Below, piece after piece: positions 59,880 through 64,000 of a stretch of DNA of 64,000 bases. The translations under genes and the position numbers were made by a program. Positions within the stretch are counted from its first letter, which is position 1. Each line of letters opens with the position of its first letter. Below the pieces are notes generated by a model. That model was not told the origin of the DNA, ran no database searches, and saw nothing but the letters and a program-made list of their open reading frames with translations. The stretch spans positions 1 through 64,000 of the forward strand of contig JAEUIT010000090.1 in assembly GCA_016795035.1 (NCBI GenBank). Direction: 5' to 3'. The DNA comes from Phycisphaerae bacterium. Lineage in GTDB: Bacteria > Planctomycetota > Phycisphaerae > Phycisphaerales > SM1A02.

Positions 59880-60221
59880 ATGGAGAGCGGCGGCGCGGCG
59901 CTCGCGGTGATTTGCACGGTGATCGCGGCGCTCGCGGGGTGCAATCCGCCGGCGGGGAAAGAGGCCTTCGCCGCCGCGGTGCATGAGTGGGTGCCGACCG
60001 GCACCGGCGCCGACGACGCCATCGCGACGATGATCGCGAAGGGATTCGGCGTCGACCGCACGATGACGAAGAACGCCGCGGGCGTCGAGGCGGACTCGCT
60101 GTATTGCGATCGGCGCGCCGCCGAATTCCTCGTCATGACGCGCGAGTGGCGCGCGATCTTCTGGCTCACCGACGGCCGCGTTTCCGAGACCTCGACCGAC
60201 ACCTTCGTGACCGGCCCCTGA
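59880..60221 (+). CDS. Small lipoprotein, unknown function
   Basis: 113 residues. The N-terminus GGAALAVICTVIAALAGC ends in a lipobox (LAGC), so lipid attachment and membrane anchoring are expected. The mature part is 90 residues, mixed alpha/beta (GFGVDRTMTKNAAGVEADSLYCDRR ... RAIFWLTDGRVSETS). The start codon lies inside a GAGAATGGAGAG repeat unit after the LOG gene. No family recognised. Confidence 0.68.
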   Translation: MESGGAALAVICTVIAALAGCNPPAGKEAFAAAVHEWVPTGTGADDAIATMIAKGFGVDRTMTKNAAGVEADSLYCDRRAAEFLVMTREWRAIFWLTDGRVSETSTDTFVTGP

Positions 60222-60257
60222 CGCGGCGCTCGACCCGGCAGGGCGTTGCAGCCTCGA

Positions 60258-61952
<1,695 letters not shown>

Positions 61953-61984
61953 TGGAAGTAGGAGTATGGAGCGCGGAGGAAGGA

Positions 61985-62060
61985 GAAAGGGTAAAGCATG
62001 CGCACGCCGCTGCACGGATTGCCCCAACCCCACACCCTGAACCCCGACCCCTGAACCCTT
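61985..62060 (-). repeat. Heptamer repeat with core shared with 59.0-kb element
   Basis: Read on the minus strand it carries GGGTTCAGGGGTCGGGG-type arms and a core ending GTGCGCATGCTTTACCC, matching the core of the element at 58990-59100. Only one arm is intact. CCTTGAT-type units (62066-62100) run up to the start of the next gene. Confidence 0.7.
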
Positions 62061-62107
62061 TCTTTGCCCCTTGATCCTTTCCCCTCGATCCTTGATCCTC
62101 TCCACTC

Positions 62108-63841
62108 ATGCTGCTCGCCCACGTCGAGGTCTCGAACTACCGGGGGATTCGCTTCCTCGCCCTTCCCATCGGTCCGACGACGAGCCTGATCGGCGAGAAC
62201 GCGTACGGCAAGTCGAACCTCCTCGACGCCCTCCTCGTCTGCCTCGGCATCGGCGCCGTGGACGGCGAGTTCGCGTTTCAGCCGGGCGACTTCCGCGTGT
62301 GCGGCGAGAGCGGCCTGAGCCCCGAGAATAGCCACGAGGGGGAACCGTGCGAACCGATCGAGATCCTGCTCGGCTTTCGTGAGCACATCAACGGCGAGTG
62401 CGAGGAGGATCCCGAGTGCGCGGCGCTTCGGCCGTACGTCTATCCGGGCAAGCGCGGCGACCGTCGGATCTCGTTCGTCGTGCGCGCCGAGCTCGGCGCT
62501 GCGCCTGCAACGGGGAGTGACGGCGGACGGCCGATCACCGTGAAGCTCCGCTTCCTCGACGCCGACCGCAGGCAGCTCGGCCCCCTGCCCGACCGCTCGA
62601 TCGTCACGCTGCTTCGCCACCGCGTGCCGTTCGTGATGCTCAAGGCCGACCGCTACTTCGTGCGCCCGTCACGATCGCCCGCCGAGCCGACGCAGGCGAT
62701 TTCCGGCATCGTGGGCGGCACGTCACGACCCGTCGATCTCGAGGCGCGGCTCGCCGCGGAAGTCTCCGAAGCGTTCTCGAAGGTCTCGGATATGCATCGC
62801 CCGATCGACGAGCGTTGGGTCGCGCGCGGTCTCGACGCCGCCGAGCGCTACCTCGAGCGCTTCGGCGGCGAGCGGCTGAAACGGAGACTTGGCCACTTCT
62901 TCTCGTCGCGCATCGCGACGACCGGCGGCACCGGCGTCAGCGGCGGCGCCCGCAGCATCGCGCTTCTCCTCATCTTCGGCTCGCTCTTCGACGCCCGCGC
63001 GGAAAAGACGTTCGGCAAGGGCGCGCGGCCGGTGATCGCCATCGAGGACGCCGAGGCGTACCTCCACCCGGTGATCCTCGCGAGCGTCGCGGCGCTCATC
63101 GACGCGATGCCGACGCAGAAACTCATCACCACAAACTCCGGCGAGCTGCTCTCCCTGTTGCCGCTGCATTCGCTCCGCCGCCTGGTGCGCCGCGCCGACC
63201 GCACCGACGTCTACCGGCTCGGCCGCGACACGCTGTCGGACGACGAGCTTCGCCGCATCGGCTACCACGTGCGAGCCATCCGCGGCACGTCGCTCTTCGC
63301 GCGCTGCTGGCTCCTCGTCGAGGGCGAGACGGAGTTCTGGCTCCTGCCCGAACTCGCGGCCGTCGCGGGCCACGACTTCGCGCTCGAAGGCGTGCGGCTC
63401 ATGGAGTTCGCCCAGTGCGGCGTCGCGCCCCTCATCAAGCTCGCCGACGACCTCGGCATCGCGTGGCATCTCATCGCCGACGGCGACCAGAGCGGCCAAG
63501 GCTACGCGAACATCGCCGCGAGCGAACTGCGCGGCCGCGACGCCGACGAGCACATCACGCGCATCCAGCAGCGCGACATCGAGCACCTCCTGTGGGCATC
63601 GGGATTCGCCGACGTCTACCGCGGCGCGATTCCGTCGGCGATGCCGCGGCGATTCGACCGAAGGCCGCGCGTCGAGAATCCGACGCCCACGATCGAGCGC
63701 GCGATCCGCGCCCGCTCGAAGCCCGGCATGGCGCTCGAGGTCGCCGAGGCCGCGCAGCGCAGCGGCTCGCCTGGCGTGCCGCAGACCTTGCGTCACGCGA
63801 TCGAGCGCGCCGTCGAACTGGCGCGGCGCGTGTCGAACTGA
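62108..63841 (+). CDS. OLD-family ATPase with TOPRIM domain (YbjD/DUF2813-like)
   Basis: 577 residues. N-terminal SMC-like half-domain (VEVSNYRGIRFL; Walker A GENAYGKSNLLDAL at about 28-41), an ABC-like signature region GGARSIALLLIFGSLFD, Walker B VIAIEDAEAYLHP and switch ITTNSGELLS. The C-terminal TOPRIM nuclease-like domain has LLVEGETEFWLLPELA (Glu, about 402) and LIADGDQSGQGYAN (DxD). OLD proteins are ATP-dependent nucleases; class 2 relatives work with a UvrD-like helicase in Gabija defence, but no such partner is next door, so a YbjD-like single-gene role is more likely. Confidence 0.88.
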   Translation: MLLAHVEVSNYRGIRFLALPIGPTTSLIGENAYGKSNLLDALLVCLGIGAVDGEFAFQPGDFRVCGESGLSPENSHEGEPCEPIEILLGFREHINGECEEDPECAALRPYVYPGKRGDRRISFVVRAELGAAPATGSDGGRPITVKLRFLDADRRQLGPLPDRSIVTLLRHRVPFVMLKADRYFVRPSRSPAEPTQAISGIVGGTSRPVDLEARLAAEVSEAFSKVSDMHRPIDERWVARGLDAAERYLERFGGERLKRRLGHFFSSRIATTGGTGVSGGARSIALLLIFGSLFDARAEKTFGKGARPVIAIEDAEAYLHPVILASVAALIDAMPTQKLITTNSGELLSLLPLHSLRRLVRRADRTDVYRLGRDTLSDDELRRIGYHVRAIRGTSLFARCWLLVEGETEFWLLPELAAVAGHDFALEGVRLMEFAQCGVAPLIKLADDLGIAWHLIADGDQSGQGYANIAASELRGRDADEHITRIQQRDIEHLLWASGFADVYRGAIPSAMPRRFDRRPRVENPTPTIERAIRARSKPGMALEVAEAAQRSGSPGVPQTLRHAIERAVELARRVSN

Positions 63842-63847
63842 ACGGGC

Positions 63848-64000
63848 TCAGATGCCGCGCGCGATGTCGATGCCGGCTCCGTCGAGCCGCGCCTTGATCG
63901 CGGCGACGAGCGCGTCCTTCGCGGCCGGCATGTCGCTGCCGCGCGACCAGAGCGTGACGCTCCAGGTGAACGCGGTGTTGCCGATGTCGGTGAGGGCGAC
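63848..64000 (-). CDS. MscS-type mechanosensitive channel, C-terminal end (partial)
   Basis: The last 50 residues only, read from the window edge to the stop: ...ALTDIGNTAFTWSVTLWSR..., then DALVAAIKARLDGAGIDIARG. This is the C-terminal cytoplasmic domain pattern of small-conductance mechanosensitive channels. The rest lies to the right of the window. Confidence 0.75.
   Translation of the reverse strand, partial: VALTDIGNTAFTWSVTLWSRGSDMPAAKDALVAAIKARLDGAGIDIARGI

Noticed and set aside
62108..64000. Gabija-type defence system
   Set aside because: The OLD/TOPRIM protein is followed by an MscS channel on the opposite strand and preceded by EttA; no UvrD-like helicase partner is adjacent.

Overview
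The window is high-GC bacterial DNA from a member of the Planctomycetota, probably a Phycisphaerae-like lineage. This placement is inferred from gene content: a secreted Cys-rich protein ending in a dockerin-like module (22.6-24.2 kb), a DUF2231/planctomycete-cytochrome/LRR membrane protein (29.5-30.9 kb), an LpxC-FabZ fusion, a PilM-PilN-type fusion, and a 23S rRNA gene with its own promoter and no 16S rRNA within reach. The organism has a Gram-negative-type envelope (BamA, two OmpH/Skp paralogues, LpxD, LpxC-FabZ, LpxA).

Layout. 0-1.25 kb: 5' part of a 23S rRNA gene on the minus strand with leader, boxA-like site and promoter. 1.5-7.3 kb: minus-strand operon of a PilM-PilN fusion and two single-span proteins with Gly-rich linkers, ending in a terminator. 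8-9.4 kb: S1-repeat RNA-binding protein. 9.4-15.2 kb: small conserved or hypothetical genes, a YceH-family protein, an M20 dipeptidase and a 58-residue membrane ORF. 15.3-21.6 kb: large exported membrane protein, ABC ATPase, NAD kinase, seryl-tRNA synthetase. 21.7-26 kb: SRPBCC protein, Cys-rich dockerin protein, membrane protein, TspO, zinc-ribbon protein. 26.1-30.9 kb: tRNA-Arg(TCT) overlapped by a nuclease-like gene, saccharopine-dehydrogenase-like protein, Tat-exported NHL protein and its membrane partner. 31.2-34 kb: ligase-associated exonuclease and ATP-dependent DNA ligase. 33.9-38 kb: a DprE1/DprE2-like pair, a TetR regulator and a secreted protein, with two matching candidate TetR operators. 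38.4-45 kb: LuxR-type regulator with degraded receiver, SseB-like protein, membrane protein, M28 peptidase with PDZ, UVR-motif protein. 45.4-48 kb: sigma-70 factor and GcvT. 48.1-57.7 kb: outer-membrane/lipid A cluster bamA-ompH-ompH-lpxD-lpxC/fabZ-lpxA plus two conserved hypotheticals. 57.8-64 kb: M24 peptidase, LOG-family protein, small lipoprotein, EttA-like ABC-F ATPase, OLD/YbjD-type ATPase-TOPRIM protein, and the C-terminal end of an MscS channel.

Three genome-scale patterns cut across the genes. (1) About 17 genes carry a TAnnnT box (often TACACT or TACGCT) only 6-10 nt before the start codon, which implies widespread leaderless transcription. (2) Intergenic gaps repeatedly hold long hairpins whose arms are tandem heptamers of the CCTGAAC/CCTGACT type. 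(3) The octamer CTGCAACG/CGTTGCAG occurs about 40 times, far more than composition predicts, on both strands and mostly inside genes. I found no CRISPR array, insertion sequence, prophage or recognisable multi-gene defence island.
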